NCBI RefSeq assembly: GCF_001619615.1
Contig: NZ_LQQP01000011.1
Location: 1 to 64,000, forward strand
DNA length: 64,000 nt
Source of the DNA: Microbacterium sp. T32
Lineage (GTDB): Bacteria > Actinomycetota > Actinomycetes > Actinomycetales > Microbacteriaceae
Direction: 5' to 3'
The notes beneath the pieces were generated by a model. That model searched no databases and was not told the origin of the DNA. It saw only the letters and a program-made list of their open reading frames with translations. The translations under genes were made by a program, and so were the position numbers. This document shows, piece by piece, positions 50,833 to 60,186 of the stretch (position 1 is the stretch's first letter; the number at the start of each line of letters is the position of its first letter).

Positions 50833-51942
50833 CTACTTCAGTTCGTAGGCTGGCGACGCGGCGCCTACCCGCCAAACCGTCTCCTCAGGGCACATTCGTG
50901 CTTGAACGTGTCCCGGGGATCCGTCTCGTTCCCGTACGTTTGTCGCTATCGTCTGAAGGAGCGCACGGGTCTCCTTGACGTCCTTGGGCGGCGTTGGCTT
51001 CTGTGGTCTCGCGGTGATGAAAGCCCGTCCCGAAGCCTTCACGATGCGATCAATGTCGCGTTGCTTGGGCACGGAGCGCTCGGCGCCGAGACGGAAAGGG
51101 GTGAGAACTGCAAGAACGTCCGGCTCGAGAAAATCCATCCACACGGGGCCCCAATGAGAACTTTGCGAACCATGATGCGCGACCTTAATGAGCCGCGCTC
51201 GACGCTCCGGGGTGTGCGACTCATGTACTCGGCGCCAGCCGCACGCCGTGGGCCCATTGAGGAGATCGCCACCAAGTAGTAGCGCTACATCAGCCACCTC
51301 TACCCAGAGTGCCACGGTGTACTCGTTTGGATCCGGAGCGGCTAGTCGCACCCGCATATCCTCTCGGGCTGAACCTTCGGCGATTGCCCGCACGGATCGG
51401 TTCTGTGCTTCGTCCGAGGGGGACAGTGCGGTCACCTTGAAACCAGGGGCCGATCCAGTTGCAGCGACTTCAAGGAGGACCTTCTGCTCGCTTGCTCGAA
51501 GTAGGTGCGGGGCTCCGGCTCGGCCCCGACGCATCACCTCATCGAGGACCGTCTTGTACTCATGGCGCACAGACGGGACAAGTTGGTCCTCAATACTCGC
51601 GTCCGCAGCGACCGCGGCGAAAAATTCCGAACTCGTGAATGCTGCTGACGTCACAAACTTTGCAGCCTTGGCCGCCGCGTAGATGTCGCCGACACCAGCC
51701 GTGTGATCGTCGTGAGCGTGCGTGGCTACCACGAGCACCACCTGCGTCGCCACGTCGACTCCGAGTCGCTCCAAGTAGTCCAGTGCCGGGTGCAGTCCCG
51801 CCCGCTCGTCGTAACACGAATCTACGGTGAGCCACCGGCCGCCGCCGAGGTGGACGACGATCGCTTCACCGCGACCGGGGCCGAATATCGAAACCTCGAT
51901 CTCGTCAGCCCGCGGCGGTGACATGTCGACTGGAGACGGCAA
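50833..51942 (-). CDS. MBL-fold metallohydrolase, ComEC-C-terminal-like, cytosolic
   Basis: A 369-aa metallo-beta-lactamase-fold protein. It shows HAHDDH (the HxHxDH metal site), the later Asp in LLLGGDLLNG and a ComEC-type VAHHGSQSSH. All metal ligands are therefore present. No signal peptide or membrane helix is seen, so it acts in the cytosol, unlike ComEC. It would hydrolyse phosphodiester or nucleic-acid bonds if it behaves like its closest folds. It is the last gene of a three-gene cassette, three nt after the 194-aa gene. TTG 51942 was used, and ATG 51924 is an alternative. Codon use is more AT-rich than its neighbours. Confidence 0.85.
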   Translation of the reverse strand: MPSPVDMSPPRADEIEVSIFGPGRGEAIVVHLGGGRWLTVDSCYDERAGLHPALDYLERLGVDVATQVVLVVATHAHDDHTAGVGDIYAAAKAAKFVTSAAFTSSEFFAAVAADASIEDQLVPSVRHEYKTVLDEVMRRGRAGAPHLLRASEQKVLLEVAATGSAPGFKVTALSPSDEAQNRSVRAIAEGSAREDMRVRLAAPDPNEYTVALWVEVADVALLLGGDLLNGPTACGWRRVHESHTPERRARLIKVAHHGSQSSHWGPVWMDFLEPDVLAVLTPFRLGAERSVPKQRDIDRIVKASGRAFITARPQKPTPPKDVKETRALLQTIATNVRERDGSPGHVQARMCPEETVWRVGAASPAYELK

Positions 51943-51945
51943 TGA

Positions 51946-52530
51946 TCAGCCCATCAGCCCTTCGAGTTCAACGAACATCTTCTCGCCGTCTGCGTCGAAG
52001 CGCGCCACATCGGCTCGCGACCACTTGCCTAGCCGCCGAAGACGAACAGCGCTCGTCTGATGAGGCAGGCCGCCATTGGCGGGCCGAACGGTGCGCTTTG
52101 TCACGTAGATGACATCCCCCAGGCCAATGTCGTCCGTCCCCGCTCCAACCTCAGACTTGAAAAAGTCCCCGAGTACCGGACCGCCGGGAGTGTGCTGGTC
52201 AGGAACGAGTTCGGCCGTGAACATGTCGCCGGCCACCTCCACCACTCTCCCGGTCCACGTCAGCAAGCCGGAGACGCGGAACTCGTTTGGTGCTGCGCGA
52301 CGCCCGAACTTGGTCGTCGTCGCCGTTAGTGAACCCTCCCCCGAACGCACGGTTGCCGAGTCAAAGGATGGATCAGACCCGACGACAGACGCGCGGCGAG
52401 TTTGGACTGCCGCTTCGCGGCGAGGCCGGGGCGAGACCGTCCCATCCGCCCAACCCACTGCACTGCTTGGCGTCTCAGGAGGGTCATTCCGACCGGACAC
52501 GGCGGTCTGCGGGATGACAGGTGTGCTCAA
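51946..52530 (-). CDS. Cassette protein B, 194 aa, unknown
   Basis: I do not recognise this protein. The first 85 residues are Pro/Ser/Arg-rich and likely disordered. The remainder (from about residue 88) is a compact beta-rich domain, LLTWTGRVVEVAGDMFTAEL to IGLGDVIYVTKRTVR, resembling a small beta-barrel with a WxGxV...F.AEL opening. The start ATG 52530 overlaps the stop of the upstream 248-aa gene (ATGA), so both are made together. It may be an adaptor or partner of the MBL enzyme. Confidence 0.75.
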   Translation of the reverse strand: MSTPVIPQTAVSGRNDPPETPSSAVGWADGTVSPRPRREAAVQTRRASVVGSDPSFDSATVRSGEGSLTATTTKFGRRAAPNEFRVSGLLTWTGRVVEVAGDMFTAELVPDQHTPGGPVLGDFFKSEVGAGTDDIGLGDVIYVTKRTVRPANGGLPHQTSAVRLRRLGKWSRADVARFDADGEKMFVELEGLMG

Positions 52531-53273
52531 CCGAGGTCCCCTTTCGCTAGAGAACTGACCTTCTTTGTGATCGCCAGCCAGTTGTCATCCGTGCTTTGCC
52601 ATCTGTCGGTCAAGATTTGAATAGCCGCAAGGCGCTTCTCGTTGGTCGGGGACGTTCCCGCCTGACCGTACGAGTATGCATCCTCGCGAGACGAAGGTAA
52701 GGAATCCCAAGAATTGAGGTCGAAATGCTCATTTACTGAGACGTAGATTCCGGGCTTAACCAGCATTGATGGTTCAACGCGAACGTTTGTCTGCCCGGAC
52801 CAGCTATCCATTCGTGCGCCCCACATTAGAACCGAACGGAGCCCAGGAAAATCGAGGACGTCAGTCCATACATCTTTCGGCGCTATCGCATCCCCGACGC
52901 GGTGTAGCGCGTCCTCCGAATCGCAGCGCGTGTGCACGTCTCTGTTGATACCCAACGCGTTCGCAGGATAGCCCTCCAGGGTCCTCAACATACCGACGGC
53001 AGCGTCTCGAAGCCGCGGAACCTCTTCCAACGCAACCGTCTGAAGCTGTATGTGGTCGGATGAGGCCGTGAAGTCCAGCCATGCCATGCGCAGCGTTGTG
53101 TTTTCGGGTGAGATGATCGTCACTTCCGAATCTTCGAACTCGTCAGCTCCGATGAGTTCCGCGTCCCGAAACCAAGAGGGAGTGAAAAGTACCGGGTTGA
53201 AGACCCCACGTATCACAACGCTCACGCTCTCGAGCGTGACGTCCAGTCCACGGTCAGACGCATGGTTGGGCAT
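52527..53273 (-). CDS. Cassette protein A, 248 aa, unknown
   Basis: I do not recognise this protein. It is soluble and mixed alpha/beta without signal peptide or membrane segments. Recognisable blocks are VSVVIRGVFNPVLFTPSWFRDAELIG, RMAWLDFTASSDHIQLQT and PGIYVSVNEHFDL. The first gene of the cassette, it starts at ATG 53273 within a 19-bp dyad and behind a CATAGT -10. It could sense the trigger or act as regulator or scaffold of the MBL protein. Base composition is visibly lower in G+C than flanking genes. Confidence 0.75.
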   Translation of the reverse strand: MPNHASDRGLDVTLESVSVVIRGVFNPVLFTPSWFRDAELIGADEFEDSEVTIISPENTTLRMAWLDFTASSDHIQLQTVALEEVPRLRDAAVGMLRTLEGYPANALGINRDVHTRCDSEDALHRVGDAIAPKDVWTDVLDFPGLRSVLMWGARMDSWSGQTNVRVEPSMLVKPGIYVSVNEHFDLNSWDSLPSSREDAYSYGQAGTSPTNEKRLAAIQILTDRWQSTDDNWLAITKKVSSLAKGDLG

Positions 53274-53287
53274 AGCATCACTATGCC
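53269..53287. promoter_or_regulatory. Dyad at the start of the three-gene cassette
   Basis: GGCATAG-N5-CTATGCC, perfect 7-bp arms, overlaps both the predicted -10 CATAGT (minus strand, 53280-53285) and the ATG of gene A. An operator there would block a leaderless transcript, suggesting autoregulation. Confidence 0.6.
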
Positions 53288-53426
53288 ATCTAAGCCATGA
53301 CTGTGGGCCAGTGTTGTACCATCATCACCCGGCAACGGGCGCATCTCGCCTCCTCGCGTGCCAGGTTCCCTAGCATCCGTATGGCCCGCATGCCTATGAA
53401 CATACAGTGAGCGGCACAACAACGAC

Positions 53427-53457
53427 AGGCCCCACACGATCGCTCGCGCGGGGCCCT
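53427..53457 (-). terminator. Terminator of the nrd operon
   Basis: AGGGCCCC and GGGGCCT arms on the minus strand with an internal CGCGA/TCGTG stem, 15 nt past the nrdF stop. The trailing T-run is weak. Confidence 0.65.
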
Positions 53458-53471
53458 TCGTCAAAACCAGG

Positions 53472-54470
<999 letters not shown>

Positions 54471-54478
54471 TCAGCGGA

Positions 54479-56635
54479 TCAGAGCATGCACGAGACGCAC
54501 TCGGTCATGTCGGTGCCCTCGAGCGCCAGCTGACGGAGGCGGATGTAGTAGATCGTCTTGATGCCCTTCTTCCACGCGTAGATCTGGGCCTTGTTGATGT
54601 CGCGGGTGGTGACGGTGTCCTTGAAGAACAGCGTCAGCGACAGACCCTGGTCCACGTGCTGCGTGGCGGCGGCATACGTGTCGATGACCTTCTCGTAGCC
54701 GATCTCATAGGCATCCTGGTAGTACTCCAGGTTGTCGTTCGTCATGAACGGCGCCGGGTAGTAGACGCGACCGAGCTTGCCTTCCTTGCGGATCTCGATC
54801 TTCGACGCGATCGGATGGATCGAGCTCGTGGAGTTGTTGATGTACGAGATCGAGCCGGTCGGCGGGACGGCCTGCAGGTTCTGGTTGTAGATGCCGTACT
54901 GCTGGACGGATGCCTTGAGCTCGCGCCAGTCGTCCTGGGTCGGGATCGGGATGCCGGCGAACAGCTCCTTCACCTTGGCGGTCTGCGGCTCCCACACCTG
55001 GTCGGTGTACTTGTCGAAGAACTCGCCCGACGCGTACGTCGAGTCGGCGAAGCCGTCGAACGACGTCCCGCGCTCGATCGAGAGGCGGTTGGACGCCCGC
55101 AGCGCGTGGAACAGCACCGTGTAGAAGTAGATGTTCGTGAAGTCGATGCCCTCTTCGGAGCCGTAGTGCACGTGCTCACGAGCGAGGTAGCCGTGCAGGT
55201 TCATCTGGCCGAGGCCGATCGCGTGCGAACGGTCGTTGCCGTCCTCGATCGAGCGGACCGAGGCGATGTGGCTCTGGTCGCTCACCGCGGTGAGGGCGCG
55301 GATCGCGGTCTCGACCGTGAGGCCCAGGTCGCGGCCGTCCATCGCCAGGGCGATGTTCATCGAGCCGAGGTTGCAGGAGATGTCCTTGCCGATGGCGGCG
55401 TACGAGAGGTCTTCGTTGTACGTCGTGGGCGTGTTGACCTGCAGGATCTCCGAGCACAGGTTGGACATGTTGATCCGACCCTTGATCGGGTTGGCCTTGT
55501 TCACCGTGTCCTCGAACATGATGTACGGGTAGCCCGACTCGAACTGGATCTCGGCGAGAGTCTGGAAGAACTCGCGCGCGTTGATCTTCGTCTTCTTGAT
55601 GCGCGGGTCGTCGACCATCTCGCGGTACTTCTCGGTGACCGAGATGTCGCCGAACGGCTTGCCGTAGACGCGCTCGACGTCGTACGGCGAGAAGAGGTAC
55701 ATGTCCTCGCCGTTCTTGGCGAGCTCGAACGTGACGTCGGGGATGACGACACCCAGCGACAGCGTCTTGATGCGGATCTTCTCGTCGGCGTTCTCACGCT
55801 TGGTGTCGAGGAAGCGCAGGATGTCGGGGTGGTGGGCGTTGAGGTACACCGCACCCGCGCCCTGGCGGGCTCCGAGCTGGTTGGCGTAGCTGAAGCTGTC
55901 TTCGAGGAGCTTCATCACGGGGATGATGCCCGAGGACTGGTTCTCGATCTGCTTGATCGGGGCGCCCGACTCACGGATGTTCGACAGCAGCAGGGCGACG
56001 CCGCCGCCGCGCTTGGACAGCTGCAGCGCCGAGTTGATGCCGCGGGCGATCGACTCCATGTTGTCTTCGATGCGGAGCAGGAAGCACGAGACGAGCTCAC
56101 CGCGCTGCGCCTTGCCGGCGTTGAGGAACGTCGGGGTGGCCGGCTGGAAGCGGCCCGAGATGATCTCGTCGACCAGCTGCACCGCGAGACGCTGGTCGCC
56201 GTCGGCGAGCGCGAGGGCGGTCATCACGACGCGGTCCTCGAAGCGCTCGAGGTAGCGCTTCCCGTCGAAGGTCTTCAGCGTGTAGCTCGTGTAGTACTTG
56301 AACGCGCCGAGGAAGGTCTCGAAGCGGAACTTCTTGCCGTACGCACGGTCGTTGAGCTCCTGGATGAACTCCAGCGAGTACTTCTCGAGCACCTTGGGCT
56401 CGTAGTACTCCTTCTCGACGAGGTAGTCGAGACGCTCCTTGAGGGAGTGGAAGAACACGGTGTTCTGGTTGACGTGCTGCAGGAAGTACTCCCGCGCGGC
56501 CCGCTTGTCGGCGTCGAACTGGATCTTGCCGTCGGCGTCGTACAGGTTCAGCATCGCGTTCAGGGCGTGGTAATCCAGCCCCTCGAAACGCGCCTCGGTC
56601 TTGAAGTCCACGTCGCTCAGCCCTACTTCCACCAC
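54479..56635 (-). CDS. nrdE: Class Ib ribonucleotide reductase alpha subunit
   Basis: A 718-aa catalytic subunit. It has no ATP-cone, as usual for NrdE, and contains [22 protein letters not shown], the thiyl-site region NMSNLCSEI and the C-terminal redox pair CVSCML recharged by NrdH. GTG 56635 has AGGATTGG at good spacing and overlaps the nrdI end by 13 nt; GTG 56632 and 56611 are alternatives. It reduces ribonucleoside diphosphates to deoxy forms. Confidence 0.97.
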   Translation of the reverse strand: MVEVGLSDVDFKTEARFEGLDYHALNAMLNLYDADGKIQFDADKRAAREYFLQHVNQNTVFFHSLKERLDYLVEKEYYEPKVLEKYSLEFIQELNDRAYGKKFRFETFLGAFKYYTSYTLKTFDGKRYLERFEDRVVMTALALADGDQRLAVQLVDEIISGRFQPATPTFLNAGKAQRGELVSCFLLRIEDNMESIARGINSALQLSKRGGGVALLLSNIRESGAPIKQIENQSSGIIPVMKLLEDSFSYANQLGARQGAGAVYLNAHHPDILRFLDTKRENADEKIRIKTLSLGVVIPDVTFELAKNGEDMYLFSPYDVERVYGKPFGDISVTEKYREMVDDPRIKKTKINAREFFQTLAEIQFESGYPYIMFEDTVNKANPIKGRINMSNLCSEILQVNTPTTYNEDLSYAAIGKDISCNLGSMNIALAMDGRDLGLTVETAIRALTAVSDQSHIASVRSIEDGNDRSHAIGLGQMNLHGYLAREHVHYGSEEGIDFTNIYFYTVLFHALRASNRLSIERGTSFDGFADSTYASGEFFDKYTDQVWEPQTAKVKELFAGIPIPTQDDWRELKASVQQYGIYNQNLQAVPPTGSISYINNSTSSIHPIASKIEIRKEGKLGRVYYPAPFMTNDNLEYYQDAYEIGYEKVIDTYAAATQHVDQGLSLTLFFKDTVTTRDINKAQIYAWKKGIKTIYYIRLRQLALEGTDMTECVSCML

Positions 56636-57057
56636 TGTTCCAATCCTTCGGTGACGCGCTCGACGTCTTCTGGTGTGCCGAATACTTCGATGCGATACAA
56701 GTGCGGCACGGAACACTTGCGGCTGATGACGTCTCCGGCGAGGCAGAACGCGTCGCCGAAATTGGTGTTGCCCGCGGAGATGACCCCGCGGATGTGACGT
56801 CGGTTGCGCTCCTCATTGAGGAAGCGGATGACTTGCTTGGGGACGGCGCCCTTCTCGACGCCGTGGCCGACACCTCCGCCGTAGGTGGGGGTGACCAGCA
56901 CGTAGGGTTCGTCGACGTGGAGCGGCGGGTCGGTCGGTCGCAGGGGGATGCGGACGGCCCGCTTGCCGAGCTTCTCGATGAAACGTGCGGTGTTTCCCGA
57001 CACGCTCGAGAAGTAGACGAGCAGCGGAGCCTCGGTCTCCGACAGGACAGCGCTCAT
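56623..57057 (-). CDS. nrdI: Flavodoxin-like RNR activator
   Basis: A 144-aa flavodoxin-fold protein with [17 protein letters not shown] (FMN phosphate loop) and [14 protein letters not shown], and with [16 protein letters not shown]. It supplies the oxidant that assembles the NrdF manganese cofactor. It sits between nrdH and nrdE in the standard order. Confidence 0.95.
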   Translation of the reverse strand: MSAVLSETEAPLLVYFSSVSGNTARFIEKLGKRAVRIPLRPTDPPLHVDEPYVLVTPTYGGGVGHGVEKGAVPKQVIRFLNEERNRRHIRGVISAGNTNFGDAFCLAGDVISRKCSVPHLYRIEVFGTPEDVERVTEGLEQWWK

Positions 57058-57082
57058 GAGAACCCTCTGAGCCCGTCGGGGG

Positions 57083-57316
57083 TCAGGCGAGGCGCGAAGC
57101 CAGCTCGTCGATCTTGTCGGGACGGAAGCCCGACCAGTGGTCCTCGTCGGTGATGACGACGGGGGCCTGGAGGTACCCGAGCGACTTGACCTGCTCGAGC
57201 GCCGCGGGGTCCTCGGTGACGTCGAGCACGTTGTATTCGATGCCCTTCGAGTCGAGTGCGCGGTACGTCGCGTTGCACTGGACGCAGGACGGCTTGGTGT
57301 AGACCGTGATCGCCAT
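57083..57316 (-). CDS. nrdH: Glutaredoxin-like NrdH redoxin
   Basis: A 77-aa redoxin with active site CVQC (Cys11/Cys14) and the NrdH hallmark SGFRPDKI. It reduces the NrdE C-terminal cysteines using thioredoxin reductase. It is the first gene of the operon, ATG 57316, GGGGAGAGAG upstream. Confidence 0.95.
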   Translation of the reverse strand: MAITVYTKPSCVQCNATYRALDSKGIEYNVLDVTEDPAALEQVKSLGYLQAPVVITDEDHWSGFRPDKIDELASRLA

Positions 57317-57373
57317 TTCGTTCTCTCTCCCCTGGAAAATCGTCGTCCGACCGCTCGGAGCGGGCCGGGAGCT

Positions 57374-57390
57374 CAATACTACATATGGGG
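57374..57390 (-). promoter_or_regulatory. NrdR-box-like site 1 overlapping a nrd -10
   Basis: Minus-strand CCCCATATGTAGTATT resembles the NrdR box (C-W-ATATA-T-W-G core) and contains TAGTAT, a possible -10. A weaker copy, CCCCATATACAACACA, lies at 57452 on the plus strand, 75 bp centre to centre. Confidence 0.5.
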
Positions 57391-57451
57391 ACGGACATCG
57401 GGGGGAACCACAAGGGGTAGTAGTTACACGGATGTGATTTTCCACCGCTCT

Positions 57452-57467
57452 CCCCATATACAACACA
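57452..57467 (+). promoter_or_regulatory. NrdR-box-like site 2
   Basis: CCCCATATACAACACA shares CCCCATAT and the following pattern with site 1 but in the opposite orientation. The 75-bp spacing is larger than the usual 30 bp, so the pairing is uncertain. Confidence 0.35.
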
Positions 57468-57687
57468 GGTTGTCCACGATTTCATCCACAGGCGGCGGCC
57501 CTGTTTCGACCTCGCCGAGGCCCGCCGTTCCGCGGATTTCTCGCCTCCTTCCGGCATCCGTCCACAGCTCGGACGTTAGACGGGGGTTCCGACATCGCAC
57601 AGGGGGTGGATATCTCGCTTCGGCGTGTCGCGGCGTGTCGCTCCGACCTCCGCACCACCGACCGACCGCGATGTCGGGGGCACCGGG

Positions 57688-57693
57688 TAGCGT
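57688..57693 (+). promoter_or_regulatory. Leaderless -10 of the MFS gene
   Basis: TAGCGT, six nt, then GTG 57700. Confidence 0.5.
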
Positions 57694-57699
57694 GGTGCG

Positions 57700-58905
57700 G
57701 TGGCCGGCTACCGCGTACTCCTCAGAACCCCCGGAGTGGGGCGCATCATCGCCGCGCAGCTGACGGCGCGGTTCCCCAACGGCATGATCAGCCTCGCCGT
57801 GCTCCTGCACATCGAGCACGTCACCGGTTCATATGGGGCCGCGGGACTCGTCCTCGCCGCCACGAGCGTCGGTCAGGCGATCGCCGGCCCCGTCACGAGC
57901 CGTTGGATGGGCCGCTGGGGCATGCGGCGCGTCCTCACCGTCACGCTCGTGCTGTGCGCGGCCGCCATCGCGGCGATCGCGCTGCTCGTCGTGCCGCTGC
58001 CGGTGTACATGGCCCTCGGCTTCGTCGGCGGTCTCGCCACTCCCCCGGTCCAGTCGGCCGTCCGCACCATCTATCCCAAGATGGTCAACTCGTCCCAACT
58101 GACGCCGCTCTACTCCCTGGATGCCTCGCTGCAGGAGATCATCTGGGTGCTCGCGCCCGTGCTCATCACGCTCGTGGGCACGCAGGCGGGCACGGTGCCC
58201 GCGCTCCTCCTCATCGTCGTGATCCTCCTCGGCGGCGGCGCGTGGTTCATCCTCAGCCCCGAGGTCGGTCGCGTGCGCATCCCGCGGAGCCGCCGCGCCC
58301 TCGGCAGCGTGCTGCGCAAGCCACCGGTGATCCTCGCCACCGCGACGGGCTTCCTCCTCATCGGCGCGTGCGCGGCCGTCGAGGCCGGCGTCGTCGCGAC
58401 GTTCTCGCACGGCGGTCTCGAGGCGGGTCTCGTGCTCGCGGTCTTCGCGATCGGAAGCCTCAGCGGCGGCCTCGCGTTCGGGCACATCCCGATCGGCCGC
58501 TGGGCGATGGCGCGCCGCCTCGCGATCGTCACCGTGGGCCTCAGCCTCACGGTCGTGTCCCTCAACGCGTGGTGGCTCGGTGGGACCCTGCTCATCGCCG
58601 GCGCGGGCATCGCCCCCGCCCTCGCCGTGATGTTCGCGATGACCTCCGCGAGCGTCCGCTTCAGCGAGACCGCCGAGGCCTACGGCTGGATCGGGACCGG
58701 CCAACTCATCGGCGCCGCCGCGGGTTCCGCGGTGGCCGGCTTCCTGGTCGACGGCGTCGGTCCGCAGGGCGCGTACGTCGCCGCCGCGGGCTTCGCGGCG
58801 GCGGGGCTGATCGTCTCGGTGCTGTTCGTCCGCGGATTCCCCGACCTCCGCCACCGCGACGCGAGCCCCATCCCGGACACCGAGCCGGTGCACACCGTCA
58901 CGTGA
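57700..58905 (+). CDS. Major facilitator superfamily transporter
   Basis: A 401-aa membrane protein with 12 predicted helices in two halves. The N-half TGSYGAAGLVLAATSVGQAIAGPVTSRWMGRWGMRRVL carries the MFS motif A region and the later MTSASVRFSETAEAYGWIGTGQLIGAAAG segment is typical of actinobacterial MFS exporters. The substrate is unknown. Confidence 0.87.
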   Translation: MAGYRVLLRTPGVGRIIAAQLTARFPNGMISLAVLLHIEHVTGSYGAAGLVLAATSVGQAIAGPVTSRWMGRWGMRRVLTVTLVLCAAAIAAIALLVVPLPVYMALGFVGGLATPPVQSAVRTIYPKMVNSSQLTPLYSLDASLQEIIWVLAPVLITLVGTQAGTVPALLLIVVILLGGGAWFILSPEVGRVRIPRSRRALGSVLRKPPVILATATGFLLIGACAAVEAGVVATFSHGGLEAGLVLAVFAIGSLSGGLAFGHIPIGRWAMARRLAIVTVGLSLTVVSLNAWWLGGTLLIAGAGIAPALAVMFAMTSASVRFSETAEAYGWIGTGQLIGAAAGSAVAGFLVDGVGPQGAYVAAAGFAAAGLIVSVLFVRGFPDLRHRDASPIPDTEPVHTVT

Positions 58906-58918
58906 GACCCCGACGCAC

Positions 58919-59323
58919 TCAGTGCGTGCGGCGCAGGAGCTCCAGCACCGCCAGCGCGTAGGCATCCGCGGGTTCGGGGTGGTCGAAGACGAGCGTCGTG
59001 CCCCCGATCGAGATCTCGACCTCGTGCGTGTCGGACAGCCTCCGCAACGACCGGAACGCCGAGCGCAGCATCTCGCGCAGCTGCGCCTCGGACGGCAGCC
59101 ACAGCGCGTCCTCGGTCGCCACGGAGTCCAGCGCCCACTCGGTGGTGCCGTTGAACGCCAGGATGCGTCCGGTCGGGTAGTCGCGCGGTTCCACCGTCAT
59201 CTCGCTCACGGTGAAGATGTCGGCGTCGAACTCCGGCTCGTCGAGTTGGAAGCGGTCGCCCGACCGCGGATGCCACACCAGACCGGCCTCGCGCAGCGCC
59301 AGGGCCATCTCGGTCGAGATCAT
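58919..59323 (-). CDS. Conserved hypothetical protein, 134 aa
   Basis: A soluble protein whose family I do not recognise. Blocks such as LREAGLVWHPRSGDRFQLDEPEFDADIFTVSEMTVE and FNGTTEWALDSV suggest a globular domain. ATG 59323 lies seven nt from CAGAAT; an ATG at 59332 (MDAM start) is also in frame. The gene converges with the MFS gene and its start faces the alpha/beta hydrolase gene, with near-identical start sequences on both. Confidence 0.7.
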   Translation of the reverse strand: MISTEMALALREAGLVWHPRSGDRFQLDEPEFDADIFTVSEMTVEPRDYPTGRILAFNGTTEWALDSVATEDALWLPSEAQLREMLRSAFRSLRRLSDTHEVEISIGGTTLVFDHPEPADAYALAVLELLRRTH

Positions 59324-59330
59324 GGCATCC

Positions 59331-59336
59331 ATTCTG
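59331..59336 (-). promoter_or_regulatory. Leaderless -10 of the 134-aa protein gene
   Basis: Minus-strand CAGAAT, GGATGCC, then ATG 59323. The same 16 bases occur at two other starts at 59377 and 60174. Confidence 0.55.
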
Positions 59337-59376
59337 GGGGTGGACGAGGGAGTCGGGGCCGCACGAAGGGACGGGA

Positions 59377-59382
59377 CAGAAT
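59377..59382 (+). promoter_or_regulatory. Leaderless -10 of the alpha/beta hydrolase gene
   Basis: CAGAAT, GGATGCC, then ATG 59390; identical to the element at 60174. Confidence 0.55.
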
Positions 59383-59389
59383 GGATGCC

Positions 59390-60142
59390 ATGCCTGCTCC
59401 CGTGACACTCCCCCGCCTGTCCTGGGGCGCCGTCGGCCGCCCGACCGTGCTCCTCGCGCACGGGCTCGGATCCGACGGCGCGCTGATGTGGCGTTTCGGC
59501 ACCGCCCTCGCCGACGCGGGATGGCACGCGGTCGCGGTCGACCTGCGCGGCCACGGCGACGCGCCGCGCGCGCTCGACTACTCCCTCGCCGCGTACTCTG
59601 CGGATCTCGCCGCGACGCGTCCGGAGGCCGGAGGCTCGTGGGACGCCGTGATCGCCCATTCGCTGGGCGGTGCCGCGGCGACGCTCGCCGCGGCGGGCGA
59701 CCCGACCTGGACGCGCCGCCTCGTCCTCATCGATCCCGCGATCCACCTCGCCGAGCGTGACCGCCAGACGGTGCGGGCCAGTCAGGAGCAGGCTTTCGCC
59801 GACCCGACGGTCGCCGCGGTGCGGGCCGAGCACCCGACGTGGCATCCGCTGGACGTCGAGCTGAAGGCGCGCGCGACGCAACGCGCCAGCCGCTGGGCCG
59901 TCGAGCAGACGAGCGAGCAGAACGCCACGTGGGACGTCCGGGCGGAGGCGGCGGCGTTGACCGTGCCGACGCACGTGATCGGCGCCGACCCGGCCGTCTT
60001 CTCGATCTTCACCGGCGCACTGGCGGAAGAGGTGCTGCGGAACCCGATCGTGACGATGTCCGTCGTCGAGGACGCCGGGCATTCGCCGCACCGCGACCGT
60101 CCTGACGAGACGGTGGCGCAGCTCCTCGCGGCGCTCGGCTGA
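59390..60142 (+). CDS. Alpha/beta-fold hydrolase
   Basis: A 250-aa serine hydrolase. LLAHGLGSDGAL gives the oxyanion region, the nucleophile elbow is IAHSLGGAAAT, and VEDAGHSPHRDRPDE carries the late histidine. Substrate is unknown (esters or similar). An in-frame ATG at 59381 would add MDA. A CAGAAT -10 lies upstream. Confidence 0.88.
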   Translation: MPAPVTLPRLSWGAVGRPTVLLAHGLGSDGALMWRFGTALADAGWHAVAVDLRGHGDAPRALDYSLAAYSADLAATRPEAGGSWDAVIAHSLGGAAATLAAAGDPTWTRRLVLIDPAIHLAERDRQTVRASQEQAFADPTVAAVRAEHPTWHPLDVELKARATQRASRWAVEQTSEQNATWDVRAEAAALTVPTHVIGADPAVFSIFTGALAEEVLRNPIVTMSVVEDAGHSPHRDRPDETVAQLLAALG

Positions 60143-60173
60143 CACCCACGGCCGCGATGTCGGAGCGGAGGAC

Positions 60174-60179
60174 CAGAAT
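60174..60179 (+). promoter_or_regulatory. Leaderless -10 of the acyl-CoA dehydrogenase gene
   Basis: CAGAAT, GGATGCC, then ATG 60187. Confidence 0.55.
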
Positions 60180-60186
60180 GGATGCC

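Larger units (their letters stand above)
57317..57699. other. nrd control region and MFS promoter
   Basis: A 383-bp divergent gap. From the nrd side it holds NrdR-box-like sites, DnaA-box-like sequences (TTGTCCACG at 57470, TCATCCACA at 57482) and finally the leaderless -10 TAGCGT (57688) of the MFS gene. I find no convincing ORF in it. Confidence 0.6.

Noticed and set aside
53222-53464. 80-codon minus-strand ORF upstream of the cassette
   Set aside because: It overlaps the cassette promoter and gene A start in another frame, and has no start signal or recognisable sequence.
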